Shown here piece by piece: positions 54,763 to 63,405 of a stretch of 64,000 nt of DNA (positions within the stretch are counted from its first letter, which is position 1; every line of letters starts with the position of its first letter). The DNA comes from Parasulfitobacter algicola (GTDB lineage Bacteria; Pseudomonadota; Alphaproteobacteria; Rhodobacterales; Rhodobacteraceae), in contig NZ_JABUFE010000008.1 of NCBI RefSeq assembly GCF_013315265.1, forward strand, positions 62,001-126,000. Reading direction: 5' to 3'. Both the position numbers and the translations under genes were made by a program. Below the pieces are notes generated by a model. The model ran no database searches and was not told where the DNA came from. It was given only the letters and a program-made list of their open reading frames with translations.

Positions 54763-54874
54763 CGGGGTTAATCTGAAATTAGATATAAAAGATTTTTTGC
54801 AACAATCATGTATTTATGATATTATTGTTATGTTTTAATAAACTTTATTTATTTATTTTATAAGGAAAATTAAT

Positions 54875-55315
54875 ATGATTTCTGCGATATTACAGCAGTC
54901 TGCTTTGCGTTTGTTTGATGAAGCATTGGAAGAAGGATTTCCAACCGTAAGTGCTGAGGCACGCCGAAAGGCCAAGCTTGCTTGGGAATTGATGCATATG
55001 GATGCGGCATTGGGTGTTGGCGGGTTTTACCCCAACCCAGAAGGCCCATATCCCAGACCATGGCCATTTCCCTGGCCCGATCCTATTGGTCCTGTTTCAT
55101 ACGAAGATCGTTTGGGCAGACAAACCATATCACCGCGGATCACGGCCGAACTTATCCGCGTGGCAGGTGATCCAACGCCACAGCCAAACCGACCATCTGT
55201 TTTTCGGGATCGCAAGCTACAACTTGAAGCGGTTGTTGAATTGAAAGAGGTTATGCAAAAAGCGTTGGAAGACCTGGATCAAACCATTGGACATCTTGAA
55301 AATGCCAAGTTCTGA
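54875..55315 (+). CDS. Hypothetical protein with Pro/aromatic-rich centre
   Basis: A 146-aa cytoplasmic protein with helical ends and a central tract NPEGPYPRPWPFPWPDPIGP (residues about 53-73). The C-terminal helix (LQLEAVVELKEVMQKALEDLDQTIGHLENAK) may form a coiled coil. AAGGAAAA precedes the ATG. No family recognised. A terminator follows. Confidence 0.6.
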   Translation: MISAILQQSALRLFDEALEEGFPTVSAEARRKAKLAWELMHMDAALGVGGFYPNPEGPYPRPWPFPWPDPIGPVSYEDRLGRQTISPRITAELIRVAGDPTPQPNRPSVFRDRKLQLEAVVELKEVMQKALEDLDQTIGHLENAKF

Positions 55316-55324
55316 TTGATCAAA

Positions 55325-55359
55325 ATATCGGGCAAACTGTATTGCTTGCCCGGTATTTT
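55325..55359 (+). terminator. Intrinsic terminator
   Basis: ATATCGGGCAA / TTGCCCGGTAT stem (one G-U pair) with a 10-base loop, then TTTT. It ends the hypothetical gene and lies in front of the nlpD stop on the other strand. Confidence 0.85.
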
Positions 55360-55364
55360 CATTG

Positions 55365-56543
55365 TTATTGCAAATAGCGTGTCGGATCGACGCTGTCCAA
55401 ACCTTCGCGCACTTCAAAATGCAGAAAGCTTGGGTCTGAATTGCGTACTTCGGCTATGGTTTGCCCGCGTTGGACGCGGTCGCCTTTGCTGACCTTAAGA
55501 TTATCAACGCGCGCATACACCGTCAGAATGTCACCAGAATGACGGATCACGATGATCGGCACCTGATTAGTGTCGCGCGTGATCGCCGCCACTGTGCCTG
55601 CGGCGGCAGCCTTGACGGGGGTTCCTGCGCGTGCGGCGATATCTATCCCATCGTTGCTGCCCTTGCGATACGCGCGGATAATGTTACCCGTGACCGGATA
55701 GACCATGCGCGCATTGCTGTCAGATGCTGCTGTGCGCTGCTGGCCCAAATTTGGCGAAGGCGGCGTGTTCGGCTTGGCAGAAGCCGCTTGTGTGTTCTGG
55801 GCCGGCAAAGGCTGGGCCGCACTTGGGGGCGTGGGTGTTTGCGATCCGACACCGGGGCGCGCCGTTCCGCGTGCGATGCCAACGGGGGCCGCAACCGGGA
55901 TCAGCAAATATTGTCCTTCCCGAATGCCAAGATCAGATCCCAACCCATTCCATTCTGCCAAAGAATTCACAGAAACATTATAAAGCCGCGAAATAGAAAA
56001 AGCCGTTTCACCGCGTTCAACCTGATGGCGGATCGGCTCAATCCCTGTTTCGGGAAGTTCCGAGGCTGGCGTGATGATCGGCCCGCCACGGGATTGCGCA
56101 CTATCGATTGCGTTTCCTGCCAAGGTGGTGACATCAACGGATTCCGGTGTGATTGGTCCTGTGATAACTGACCCGGTCGCTGGTGATGGTTCGGTGACAC
56201 GTCGCGGCAAGACCAAAACTTCTTCGGGGCGTAGGCGATCATTCGCCTGCATGCCATTAAAATTGGCTAATTCGACTGCGGATACGCCAATCCTGTCGGC
56301 AACATCTGCCACAGTATCCCCGCGTTCTGCCACAGCGACCTGATAGTTCGGATAGGAAATAATACCTCGATCATCAGCTGGTGGACGGCTTGCAGAAGAC
56401 TGGCGCGCAGCCTCGGATGTATCTGCATCACTGTTCGCCAAATCGCGTAAATCAAAATCAAATGGTTCGTCGCAGGCTGTCAATGCCAACAGGGCACCTC
56501 CCAGCAAAACTGCACGGAAACTGGTTCGGCACATATAGGCCAT
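55365..56543 (-). CDS. nlpD: NlpD-type lipoprotein with two LysM domains and degenerate LytM domain
   Basis: A 392-aa outer-membrane lipoprotein: lipobox LLALTACDEP (Cys about 24), two LysM domains (YQVAVAERGDTVADVADRIG and IRHQVERGETAFSISRLYN), a Pro/Ala/Gln linker, and a C-terminal M23/LytM domain. The zinc ligands are lost: NDGID instead of HxGxD, and FLHFEVRE without the first His. So, like E. coli NlpD, it would activate an amidase instead of cutting peptidoglycan. Last gene of surE-pcm-nlpD, 41 bases after pcm. Confidence 0.9.
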   Translation of the reverse strand: MAYMCRTSFRAVLLGGALLALTACDEPFDFDLRDLANSDADTSEAARQSSASRPPADDRGIISYPNYQVAVAERGDTVADVADRIGVSAVELANFNGMQANDRLRPEEVLVLPRRVTEPSPATGSVITGPITPESVDVTTLAGNAIDSAQSRGGPIITPASELPETGIEPIRHQVERGETAFSISRLYNVSVNSLAEWNGLGSDLGIREGQYLLIPVAAPVGIARGTARPGVGSQTPTPPSAAQPLPAQNTQAASAKPNTPPSPNLGQQRTAASDSNARMVYPVTGNIIRAYRKGSNDGIDIAARAGTPVKAAAAGTVAAITRDTNQVPIIVIRHSGDILTVYARVDNLKVSKGDRVQRGQTIAEVRNSDPSFLHFEVREGLDSVDPTRYLQ

Positions 56544-56584
56544 AGCTCATTCCTCAACGTCGCGGGCCCGTTTGCCGGGCTCCA

Positions 56585-57223
56585 TTACTCTTTCCCCACC
56601 CCTTCCAGAAGTGGAACGAAACGGACAGGGCGCAGTTCGTTATAATCGTACCCCTTATCCGTTCTTTTGACCTGAATCAGGCTTTGGACAGCGTCCGACT
56701 GCCCGACCGGTACAACCATAATACCCCCGATCTTCAGCTGCGCCAAGAGCGGACCTGGGGGGTCTTCGGCAGCGGCCGTTACAATAATCCGATCAAAGGG
56801 TGCTTGATCAGCCAAACCGTGGCTGCCATCCGCAGTAAAGGCTGTGATATTGGTCAGATCAAGCGCCTGAAACACGGCGCGTGCTTCCTGAACAAGACGC
56901 TGATGGCGATCAACAGTATAGACGCGCCGCGCAAGCTGGCTAAGGATCGCGGCCTGATAGCCTGACCCGGTCCCAACTTCCAGCACCTTGTCGCGGGGCT
57001 GCACGTTCAACGCCTGGGTCATCAGGCCCACCACTGATGGCTGGCTGATCGTCTGCCCGCATGCAATCGGCAGGGGCATATCCTCATAAGCGCGGTCCGC
57101 AAAGATGCCTTTCACAAAAGGCCCACGATCAATCTTTTCCATCGCCGTCAGCACACGCCCGTCGGTGACACCGCGTGATCGCAGCGCGAACAGGAATTGC
57201 ATTTTGCGTTCGGCGTCTGTCAT
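56585..57223 (-). CDS. pcm: Protein-L-isoaspartate O-methyltransferase
   Basis: Repairs isoaspartyl residues in aged proteins with S-adenosylmethionine. A 212-aa protein with [23 protein letters not shown] and the SAM motif [18 protein letters not shown], then [11 protein letters not shown]. Its start overlaps surE by 4 bases. Classical surE-pcm-nlpD order. Confidence 0.96.
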   Translation of the reverse strand: MTDAERKMQFLFALRSRGVTDGRVLTAMEKIDRGPFVKGIFADRAYEDMPLPIACGQTISQPSVVGLMTQALNVQPRDKVLEVGTGSGYQAAILSQLARRVYTVDRHQRLVQEARAVFQALDLTNITAFTADGSHGLADQAPFDRIIVTAAAEDPPGPLLAQLKIGGIMVVPVGQSDAVQSLIQVKRTDKGYDYNELRPVRFVPLLEGVGKE

Positions 57224-58005
57224 TCGAATGCTGACCTTAGACCATCCAGCGCATCATGGGCCGTCAGATCCGCGCGCATGGGCGTGACCGAGATATATCC
57301 GTCCAGATTGGCCGCTGCATCTGTACCGGGCGCGCTTGGCGTATGCTGCGGCCCGCCTTTGATCCACAGAAATCGTCGACCTGACGGTGACTGGTGCGGT
57401 TCAATGGCGAAGTTGGTATCTTTGCGATATCCTTGTGCGGTGACTTGCGTACCCTTGACATCGGCGGCCATCACAGGCGGAAAATTCACGTTGTAAAACA
57501 AGCGGTAATCGTCGCTGTCGTTAAACCCATGATCCAGCAGTTTGCGCACCAGATCCGCACCATGAACCGCCGCCGCCTCAAACGGGTTATCAGCGTCCAG
57601 ATTGGCAGGGCCGTAATATTGCGACAGCGCGATGGAGGGCAGGCCTTGCAACGCGGCCTCCATCGCGCCGCCAAGCGTGCCGGAGTACAGCGCATTTTCA
57701 GCCGAATTATTGCCGCGGTTCACGCCAGACAACACCAGATCGGGGCGCTGACCATCCAGCACATCATAAAGGCCTGCCAACACGCAATCGGCAGGTGATC
57801 CTTCGGTGGCGAAACGGCGTGGTCCTAATTCGGCAATCATCATCGGATGGGTATAGGAAATCTTATGCGCCACGCCTGATTGTTCAAAGGCGGGCGCCAC
57901 GGTCCAGACTTCGCCATCTGCGCCAGCGATATCATCGGCAATCGCCTTTAACACCGTCAAACCCGGTGCATTGATGCCGTCATCGTTGGTGATCAGAATA
58001 CGCAT
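57220..58005 (-). CDS. surE: 5'/3'-nucleotidase SurE
   Basis: A 261-aa metal-dependent phosphatase of nucleoside monophosphates. The N-terminal [15 protein letters not shown] holds the Asp-Asp metal ligands, and [25 protein letters not shown] the Asn ligand. First gene of the stress-survival operon with pcm and nlpD. Confidence 0.97.
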   Translation of the reverse strand: MRILITNDDGINAPGLTVLKAIADDIAGADGEVWTVAPAFEQSGVAHKISYTHPMMIAELGPRRFATEGSPADCVLAGLYDVLDGQRPDLVLSGVNRGNNSAENALYSGTLGGAMEAALQGLPSIALSQYYGPANLDADNPFEAAAVHGADLVRKLLDHGFNDSDDYRLFYNVNFPPVMAADVKGTQVTAQGYRKDTNFAIEPHQSPSGRRFLWIKGGPQHTPSAPGTDAAANLDGYISVTPMRADLTAHDALDGLRSAFE

Positions 58006-58062
58006 GATGTCCCCTTTTTTCCCTTCCTATTGCAGGGCGCGGGGGGCGGCAAGCGGCACCGC

Positions 58063-58722
58063 TTAGATAATACCGCTCAGCAGCCGCTTTGCCTGATGTT
58101 TGGGCGCGGCCAACACACTGCGATCTTCACCGGGAAAGAAACGCCCGCGCGTTGCTGTTGGCATCGGATCAGGCGTCACGATATGCACCTTTGGGCCTGT
58201 CTTGACCGTTTCGGCCTGCCAACTGCGGGCCAGAGCGATCTGTGCGGCTTTTGTTGCGCCGTAATATCCGAAAAACTTTTCACCTGCGCGTGGATCATCG
58301 AAAAACACGGCCTGTCCGTTTTCAGCGGCCTGCAAAAGCGGTGCGACAAAGGGGATCAACCGGCCAGTGGCGCGCGCATTGATCGCGATGCTTTTGTCCA
58401 GATCCTTTTCAACCAGCGATGCTGATGGTGACAATGGCCCTGCATGAATGGCTGTGTGACACCACAGATCAACCTTGCCCCAACGGTCAAAGATGCTGCG
58501 GCACAGCTGCATCATCGCGGCGTCCACAGTGATATCCATAGGGGCCAATGTCGCTTCGCCCCCTAAAGCGCGCATACGATCATCCAGTTCTTCAAGGGCA
58601 CCAACCGTGCGGGCAACGGCAACAATATGGTGAGTCGGGGCCAGTTCTTCAGCCAAAGCGGCACCCAACCCGCGCGATGCGCCGGTGATCAGGGCAATGG
58701 GACGTAAGGATGCATCAGTCAT
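58063..58722 (-). CDS. Short-chain dehydrogenase/reductase with altered catalytic Ser
   Basis: A 219-aa SDR. The NAD(P) motif is LITGASRGLG, the catalytic Tyr/Lys pair is in YYGATKAAQ, but the usual Ser about 13 residues before the Tyr is replaced (VFFDDPRAGEKFFG; Asp instead). It may thus be a weak or non-classical reductase. ATG 58722 has AAAGGGAT upstream; the open frame to 58860 overlaps the divergent bioY gene and is rejected. Substrate unknown. Confidence 0.82.
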   Translation of the reverse strand: MTDASLRPIALITGASRGLGAALAEELAPTHHIVAVARTVGALEELDDRMRALGGEATLAPMDITVDAAMMQLCRSIFDRWGKVDLWCHTAIHAGPLSPSASLVEKDLDKSIAINARATGRLIPFVAPLLQAAENGQAVFFDDPRAGEKFFGYYGATKAAQIALARSWQAETVKTGPKVHIVTPDPMPTATRGRFFPGEDRSVLAAPKHQAKRLLSGII

Positions 58723-58828
58723 ATATCCCTTTAGGCAGGCAAACGTATCTTTGACAAGACCACCGACTTGACTTTCCCCCGGGTGAACGGGAAAACAAAC
58801 AATAAGTTTAACCGGAAGGGAGGCCAAA

Positions 58829-59431
58829 ATGGCCCAGGAAAATACGTTGTCACATGCCATCGTTGGTCAAGACACGCTTTTGAAGCAAGCCGGGCTGGTC
58901 CTGGGGGGATCGCTTTTCATAGCACTTGCATCGCAGATCAGCGTGCCGATGATCCCCGTTCCGATGACATTACAGACTTTGGCCGTTTTGATGGTGGGTT
59001 TGACACTTGGATCCCGGCTTGGGGCCGCGACATTGGTGACATATCTGGCCCAAGGCGCGATGGGTCTTCCAGTATTTACATTCGGAATGAATGGTGCAGC
59101 CTTTTTCGGACCCACCGCCGGATTTTTGATTGGCTTTGTCGCAATGGCTTGGTTGGCTGGCCTTGTCGTTGAAAAAGGTTGGGCCAAAGGGCCGATTACA
59201 ACCGTATTGGCAGCAGTTGTGATATCTGCGCTGCTTTACATTCCCGGTGCGATCTGGCCGATGTTCATCGCCGGCGCTATGGGCATTGAAGCTGGATGGG
59301 TTGGTCTGTCAGCCAGCGGTATCTGGGCTGGGTTTATCGCACCTTTCCTGATTGGTGATGTGGTCAAATCCGTGATTGCGGCGATGATTGTTACAGGCGG
59401 ATGGGCCGCCATTCGGTCAATCAAACGCTAA
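58829..59431 (+). CDS. bioY: Biotin transporter BioY
   Basis: A 200-aa S-component for biotin uptake, with about six helices. Typical block VPMIPVPMTLQTLAVLMVGLTLG followed by GAATLVTYLAQGAMGLPVF. It binds biotin and may work alone or with an ECF module (bioMN), none of which is in the window. GGGAGG precedes the ATG. A clear terminator follows. Confidence 0.95.
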   Translation: MAQENTLSHAIVGQDTLLKQAGLVLGGSLFIALASQISVPMIPVPMTLQTLAVLMVGLTLGSRLGAATLVTYLAQGAMGLPVFTFGMNGAAFFGPTAGFLIGFVAMAWLAGLVVEKGWAKGPITTVLAAVVISALLYIPGAIWPMFIAGAMGIEAGWVGLSASGIWAGFIAPFLIGDVVKSVIAAMIVTGGWAAIRSIKR

Positions 59432-59451
59432 GCGCTCAGCTTAAAAAAATC

Positions 59452-59491
59452 AAAGCCGCCCCTTTATGACCGGGCGGCTTTTTCTTTTTCA
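59452..59491 (+). terminator. Intrinsic terminator of bioY, overlapping the facing gene
   Basis: AAAGCCGCCC / GGGCGGCTTT, perfect 10-bp stem, then TTTCTTTTT. Its second arm lies inside the last codons of the DUF1284 gene on the other strand. Confidence 0.93.
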
Positions 59492-59907
59492 TGCAGGCGC
59501 TTAACGGCTGCTTTGCACACACCAAGCCCCAGCCATTCACAGCCTGCGCAAATCTGATCAAGATCGTCAGGTCTTACATTTTCCCTGATCCGTGACTTTG
59601 CGTCGGCCCAGGTCAACTGATCACCGTTTCGTAAATTCAACGCTGCAGAGTGACGTGCATCAAGCGCATCGATTCTATCTTGTGACGTACAAAACGTGTC
59701 ACGTCTTTTGGGGCAGGGCGCGCATATATCGTCAGCCTGGCCTGTGACTTTGATCATGACATCATCACCACCGACTGATCGCAACTTTCCCATAACAATC
59801 GCCGTCATATTGGCGGTAAAGTCATTGGAATAACCTTTGCCTTGAAAGCCAAGCGAACACAGAAAATGGTGTGGTCGAAAGCGCAGGTGGGGGTTTTCAT
59901 CTTTCAT
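59464..59907 (-). CDS. DUF1284 domain protein
   Basis: A 147-aa Cys-rich protein that begins with LRFRPHHFLCSLGFQGKGYSNDFTANM, diagnostic of DUF1284. The Cys pattern CAPCPKRRDTFC and CAGCEWLGLGVCKAA suggests an iron-sulfur or zinc site; no reaction known. It follows purF closely. GTG 59934 overlaps the purF stop (GTGA) and is an alternative start, but family similarity begins after ATG 59907. Confidence 0.85.
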   Translation of the reverse strand: MKDENPHLRFRPHHFLCSLGFQGKGYSNDFTANMTAIVMGKLRSVGGDDVMIKVTGQADDICAPCPKRRDTFCTSQDRIDALDARHSAALNLRNGDQLTWADAKSRIRENVRPDDLDQICAGCEWLGLGVCKAAVKRLHEKEKAARS

Positions 59908-59930
59908 ATGATGGTCCCATCCTAAACGGA

Positions 59931-61400
59931 TCACTCTGCGGCGGGCTTTAACTCAAACCCTTTGCTGATCATATCCGCAGGCTCAACAGGATATTCACCG
60001 GAAAAACATGCATCACAATAAGCAGGTGCATCAGGATCACGGCCATTTGCTTCGCCGACCGCACGATAAAGGCCATCCAGTGATATGAAACGCAGACTGT
60101 CGACACCCAAATGTTGGCGCATTTCTTCTTCGCTCATGGTGGCCGCTAAAAGCTTTTCGCGCTGCGGCGTGTCAACGCCATAAAAACAAGGCCACGCGGT
60201 CGGTGGGGACGCGATGCGGAAATGTACCTCGGCGGCACCTGCATCCAGCACCATTTCCTTGATCTTACGGCTGGTAGTGCCCCGTACAACGCTGTCATCC
60301 ACAAGGATAATTCGCTTTCCCTTGATCAATGCACGGTTCACATTCAGTTTTAGCCGAACGCCCATATTCCGGATCTGCTCGGTCGGTTCGATAAATGTGC
60401 GACCCATGTATTGATTGCGGATGATCCCCATCGCGTAAGGTATGCCGCTTTCTTGGCTATAACCAATTGCGGCAGGCGTTCCGCTGTCGGGTACTGGGCA
60501 CACGATATCAGCATCCACAGGCGTTTCGCGCGCCAGTTCCACCCCGATCTCACGGCGTGTCTCATAAACAGATCTCCCACCCAAAATACTGTCTGGGCGC
60601 GAAAAATAAACGTGTTCGAATATGCAAAAGCGTGATTTTGCGGGGCGGAATGGAAAGATGCTTTCAACACCTTTTTCGGTGATTACCACCATTTCGCCTG
60701 GCTTAATCTCGCGAACAAAGCTGGCGCCGATAATATCCAGTGCGCAGGTTTCCGAACTTAGCGCCCAGCCATCACCCACTTTGCCCAGAACAAGCGGTCG
60801 CACCCCAAGAGGATCACGTACGCCGATCAGTTTGGTACGGGTCATGGCAACGATGGAAAAAGCGCCTTCGACACGGCGCAGGGCATCCTCCATCCGTTCG
60901 GGGATGTTGCGCTGCAGAGATCTGGCCATCAAATGAATGATGCACTCACTGTCGGAAGACGACTGAAAGATCGATCCGCGCTCAATCAGTTCACGCCGCA
61001 GCGCATCGGCATTGGTGATGTTACCGTTATGTGCAATCGCAGCACCGCCCATGGAAAACTCACCAAAAAACGGCTGCACGTCCCGGATTGCAGTCTGCCC
61101 CTTGGACCCTGTCGTAGAATAGCGCACATGCCCGATCGCCAACAGGCCGGGCAGGGTTTTCATCACGTTTTGATCGGTGAAATTATCACGGACATAGCCG
61201 AAGCGTCGCACTGAATTGAAACCTTGATCCGCGTCGTGGGATACGATCCCCCCCGCTTCTTGACCTCGATGCTGCAAGGCGTGCAAACCAAGGGCTACGA
61301 AGTTAGCTGCATCACTGGCACCAATGACGCCAAATATGCCGCACTCTTCTTTCAACTTGTCGTCGTCAAATGGATGCGCGAGGGGCAAGGTCTTGGACAA
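59931..61400 (-). CDS. purF: Amidophosphoribosyltransferase
   Basis: First committed enzyme of purine synthesis: PRPP plus glutamine to phosphoribosylamine. A 489-aa protein with the N-terminal nucleophile Cys in EECGIFGVIG (exposed after propeptide cleavage), the Ntn glutaminase motif HVRYSTTGSKG, and the PRPP loop ILVDDSVVRGTTSRKI. Length normal. The window also carries purC, S and Q 24 kb away. Confidence 0.98.
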   Translation of the reverse strand: MSKTLPLAHPFDDDKLKEECGIFGVIGASDAANFVALGLHALQHRGQEAGGIVSHDADQGFNSVRRFGYVRDNFTDQNVMKTLPGLLAIGHVRYSTTGSKGQTAIRDVQPFFGEFSMGGAAIAHNGNITNADALRRELIERGSIFQSSSDSECIIHLMARSLQRNIPERMEDALRRVEGAFSIVAMTRTKLIGVRDPLGVRPLVLGKVGDGWALSSETCALDIIGASFVREIKPGEMVVITEKGVESIFPFRPAKSRFCIFEHVYFSRPDSILGGRSVYETRREIGVELARETPVDADIVCPVPDSGTPAAIGYSQESGIPYAMGIIRNQYMGRTFIEPTEQIRNMGVRLKLNVNRALIKGKRIILVDDSVVRGTTSRKIKEMVLDAGAAEVHFRIASPPTAWPCFYGVDTPQREKLLAATMSEEEMRQHLGVDSLRFISLDGLYRAVGEANGRDPDAPAYCDACFSGEYPVEPADMISKGFELKPAAE

Positions 61401-61540
61401 GGTGGGCAGCTCCGAATCCAGTTGAAGTGATGTGCGTTGTTTAGAGACTTAAACCGGCGGTGTCACGAAACTATCACGTTACAGCCCTGCAAAGTGTCGC
61501 ATATTGTTGCGGCTATGTGACCTGTGTGCCGGATGCTTAC

Positions 61541-61575
61541 AAAAAAGGCAGATCAGTGTATTTTGCTGATCCGCC
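61541..61575 (-). terminator. Intrinsic terminator of the OmpA-like gene
   Basis: On the minus strand GGCGGATCAG / CTGATCTGCC (one G-U) with a 9-base loop followed by TTTTTT, 26 bases past the stop. Confidence 0.9.
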
Positions 61576-61600
61576 TTGGGTTTATTAATTTGTGCGCGCT

Positions 61601-62173
61601 CTACTTAGGCAAGATAAATTCGACCCGTCGGTTCTGCGCGCGGCCTGTGGGATTGTCGCTGCCATCGGCGTTAGTGTTTGTTGCAATTGGTTCGGCTTCA
61701 CCCACACCCGTGGCTGAAACTGAATCAATTGTCAGATCACTATTCTCGATTAACCAGTTCCGAACAACATCTGCGCGTTGCTGACCAAGGTCCAGATTAT
61801 AGGCATCGCTGCCAATGGCGTCAGTATGACCTTTGATTTCCAGTTTTTCCACGCCTGACAGTTTATCTGCCACGGTTTGCAAAGTTTGCAGGGCCGCAGG
61901 TTCCAGTTGCGCGTCTCCAAACCCAAACAGCACATCTGACAACATGACCATTGCATCGGCTTCGCCGTCTTCCCCTTTACGCATCGCCAATGCCGGATCG
62001 GACGCCGCGATATCTTCTAGACTAGGTGGTGTTTCTGATGGCTGCATCACCTCGTCAAGTTTTTCCATGGCTGTCTCGGGCATGGCGTCAGGGGCGTCTT
62101 GTGCAATTGCAAAACCAGTTAGAAAAATAGCAAATAAAGCTGATGTTGCCACGGTTATCTTAAGTAGGGACAT
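61601..62173 (-). CDS. OmpA-family protein
   Basis: A 190-aa secreted protein: signal peptide (MSLLKITVATSALFAIFLTGFAIAQ), a short linker, then an OmpA C-terminal peptidoglycan-binding domain with LEIKGHTDAIGSDAYNLDLGQQRADVVR and GRAQNRRVEF. There is no lipobox, so probably periplasmic, tethering cell wall. ATG 62173 has GGAGAG upstream. Confidence 0.92.
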   Translation of the reverse strand: MSLLKITVATSALFAIFLTGFAIAQDAPDAMPETAMEKLDEVMQPSETPPSLEDIAASDPALAMRKGEDGEADAMVMLSDVLFGFGDAQLEPAALQTLQTVADKLSGVEKLEIKGHTDAIGSDAYNLDLGQQRADVVRNWLIENSDLTIDSVSATGVGEAEPIATNTNADGSDNPTGRAQNRRVEFILPK

Positions 62174-62303
62174 GTGGGGCTCTCCGTCATTCAGGTACAT
62201 TTCTTGTATAGTCAGACGGGTTAGCTATAGGAAATGACGGCTTATCATATGCCTGTCATGTATATTTTAAAATTGAAACAGCTGATCATGCGGATGTGTG
62301 AAT

Positions 62304-62714
62304 TCAGACGCCAACATCAGGTTTTTGTAACAATTGCACACCGTTAATGCGCCATCCGCTTTCTGTCATGACCATTTGATAATCTAACAGATGGGTCGCA
62401 CCTGCAGCATCTTTGATCTGTACTTTTTGCCAAATCGCGCCACTGATTGTGCGCCGTTCAAGATAGGTCACATCAGACGGCCGCCACACCATCGGATAGC
62501 CCTGGCGTACCATACTGCCAAAGTTTTGAGGCGTCTGGAAAAGATTGCGAATGTTGGGGCTAGCGAAGGTGAAAGCCGTTTCAAAATCATCTTGTTTGAA
62601 CGCTTCTAGTTGGTTTGAGATAATCTGCTCAATGCCAGGCTCACGTGTTTCTTGTGCAAAACTTGTCGTTATCAATGATAAACAAAGCGCAATCGTCAAA
62701 ATGATCCGGGTCAT
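62304..62714 (-). CDS. DUF4864 domain protein, secreted
   Basis: A 136-aa protein with a signal peptide (MTRIILTIALCLSLITTSFA) and a domain resembling DUF4864 (IISNQLEAFKQDDFETAFTFASPNIRNLFQTPQNFGSMVRQGYPMVWRP), an NTF2-like fold probable. Periplasmic; function unknown. AGGAGA precedes the ATG. Confidence 0.85.
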   Translation of the reverse strand: MTRIILTIALCLSLITTSFAQETREPGIEQIISNQLEAFKQDDFETAFTFASPNIRNLFQTPQNFGSMVRQGYPMVWRPSDVTYLERRTISGAIWQKVQIKDAAGATHLLDYQMVMTESGWRINGVQLLQKPDVGV

Positions 62715-62822
62715 TCAGGCTCTCCTATGTTGTCAGTCATCAGATAGCCACGGATGGTCATCGGTCAAATAAATATGTTTGCTTTACCAGAGACCAGTTT
62801 GGAACTGACGAAGAAAAGTATA

Positions 62823-63296
62823 TCAGATCAAGCGGCGTTCAATATAGGCCGAAAGTCTTTCTTTTGGGGTTCCTGCACCGGTTAACAGTGTATTCTTCCA
62901 AGCATTAATTTCAAAACTCACAACGTCCATTTCCCAGATACAGCCGACGATTTCTTCTATGCCATTCTCAAATATCGTCGGTGTTTCCCATTTTGCCCGA
63001 ATTTGCCTAATGTTGGACAGAACGCTGCCCCATTGCCAATAGAACACTGGCGATACCACGGCAATTTCTGCAAAATGAACGATTTGAAACCCAACGCCAT
63101 GGTTGCCAGTCGCATCTTTTAAACTGCCGGGGGTTGGTAATCTGTTGAATGCTTCTGCCACAGCCGCGGATGCGATGTGGTCGTCGAAATCTCGTCCATT
63201 GGCAAGGATTGCGTATCTTTTTAATTGCCATCCGTGGTCTTTCGCCAAGGGCAAAGGCAAAACATGTCGCGCATGAAATTGTTGAAGATGGTCCAT
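62823..63296 (-). CDS. Hypothetical protein
   Basis: A 157-aa soluble protein (MDHLQQFHARHVLPLPLAKDHGWQLKRYAILANGRDFDD...), with a Trp-rich middle and no signal peptide. AAGGAC precedes the ATG. No family recognised. It lies directly downstream of the ctpA-type gene's terminator. Confidence 0.6.
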   Translation of the reverse strand: MDHLQQFHARHVLPLPLAKDHGWQLKRYAILANGRDFDDHIASAAVAEAFNRLPTPGSLKDATGNHGVGFQIVHFAEIAVVSPVFYWQWGSVLSNIRQIRAKWETPTIFENGIEEIVGCIWEMDVVSFEINAWKNTLLTGAGTPKERLSAYIERRLI

Positions 63297-63357
63297 TCAA
63301 GTCCTTCGTACCAATGTAGAAAAAACGTAATCCAATGCCAAACAAGCGGTTCATATC

Positions 63358-63386
63358 AAAAAGGGCCAGCGTTTCGGCTGGCCCTT
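63358..63386 (-). terminator. Intrinsic terminator of the ctpA-type gene
   Basis: Minus-strand stem AAGGGCCAGC / GCTGGCCCTT (perfect 10 bp, 6-base loop) followed by TTT, 19 bases past the stop. Confidence 0.88.
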
Positions 63387-63405
63387 AAATGTCATAATGA
63401 CGAAT

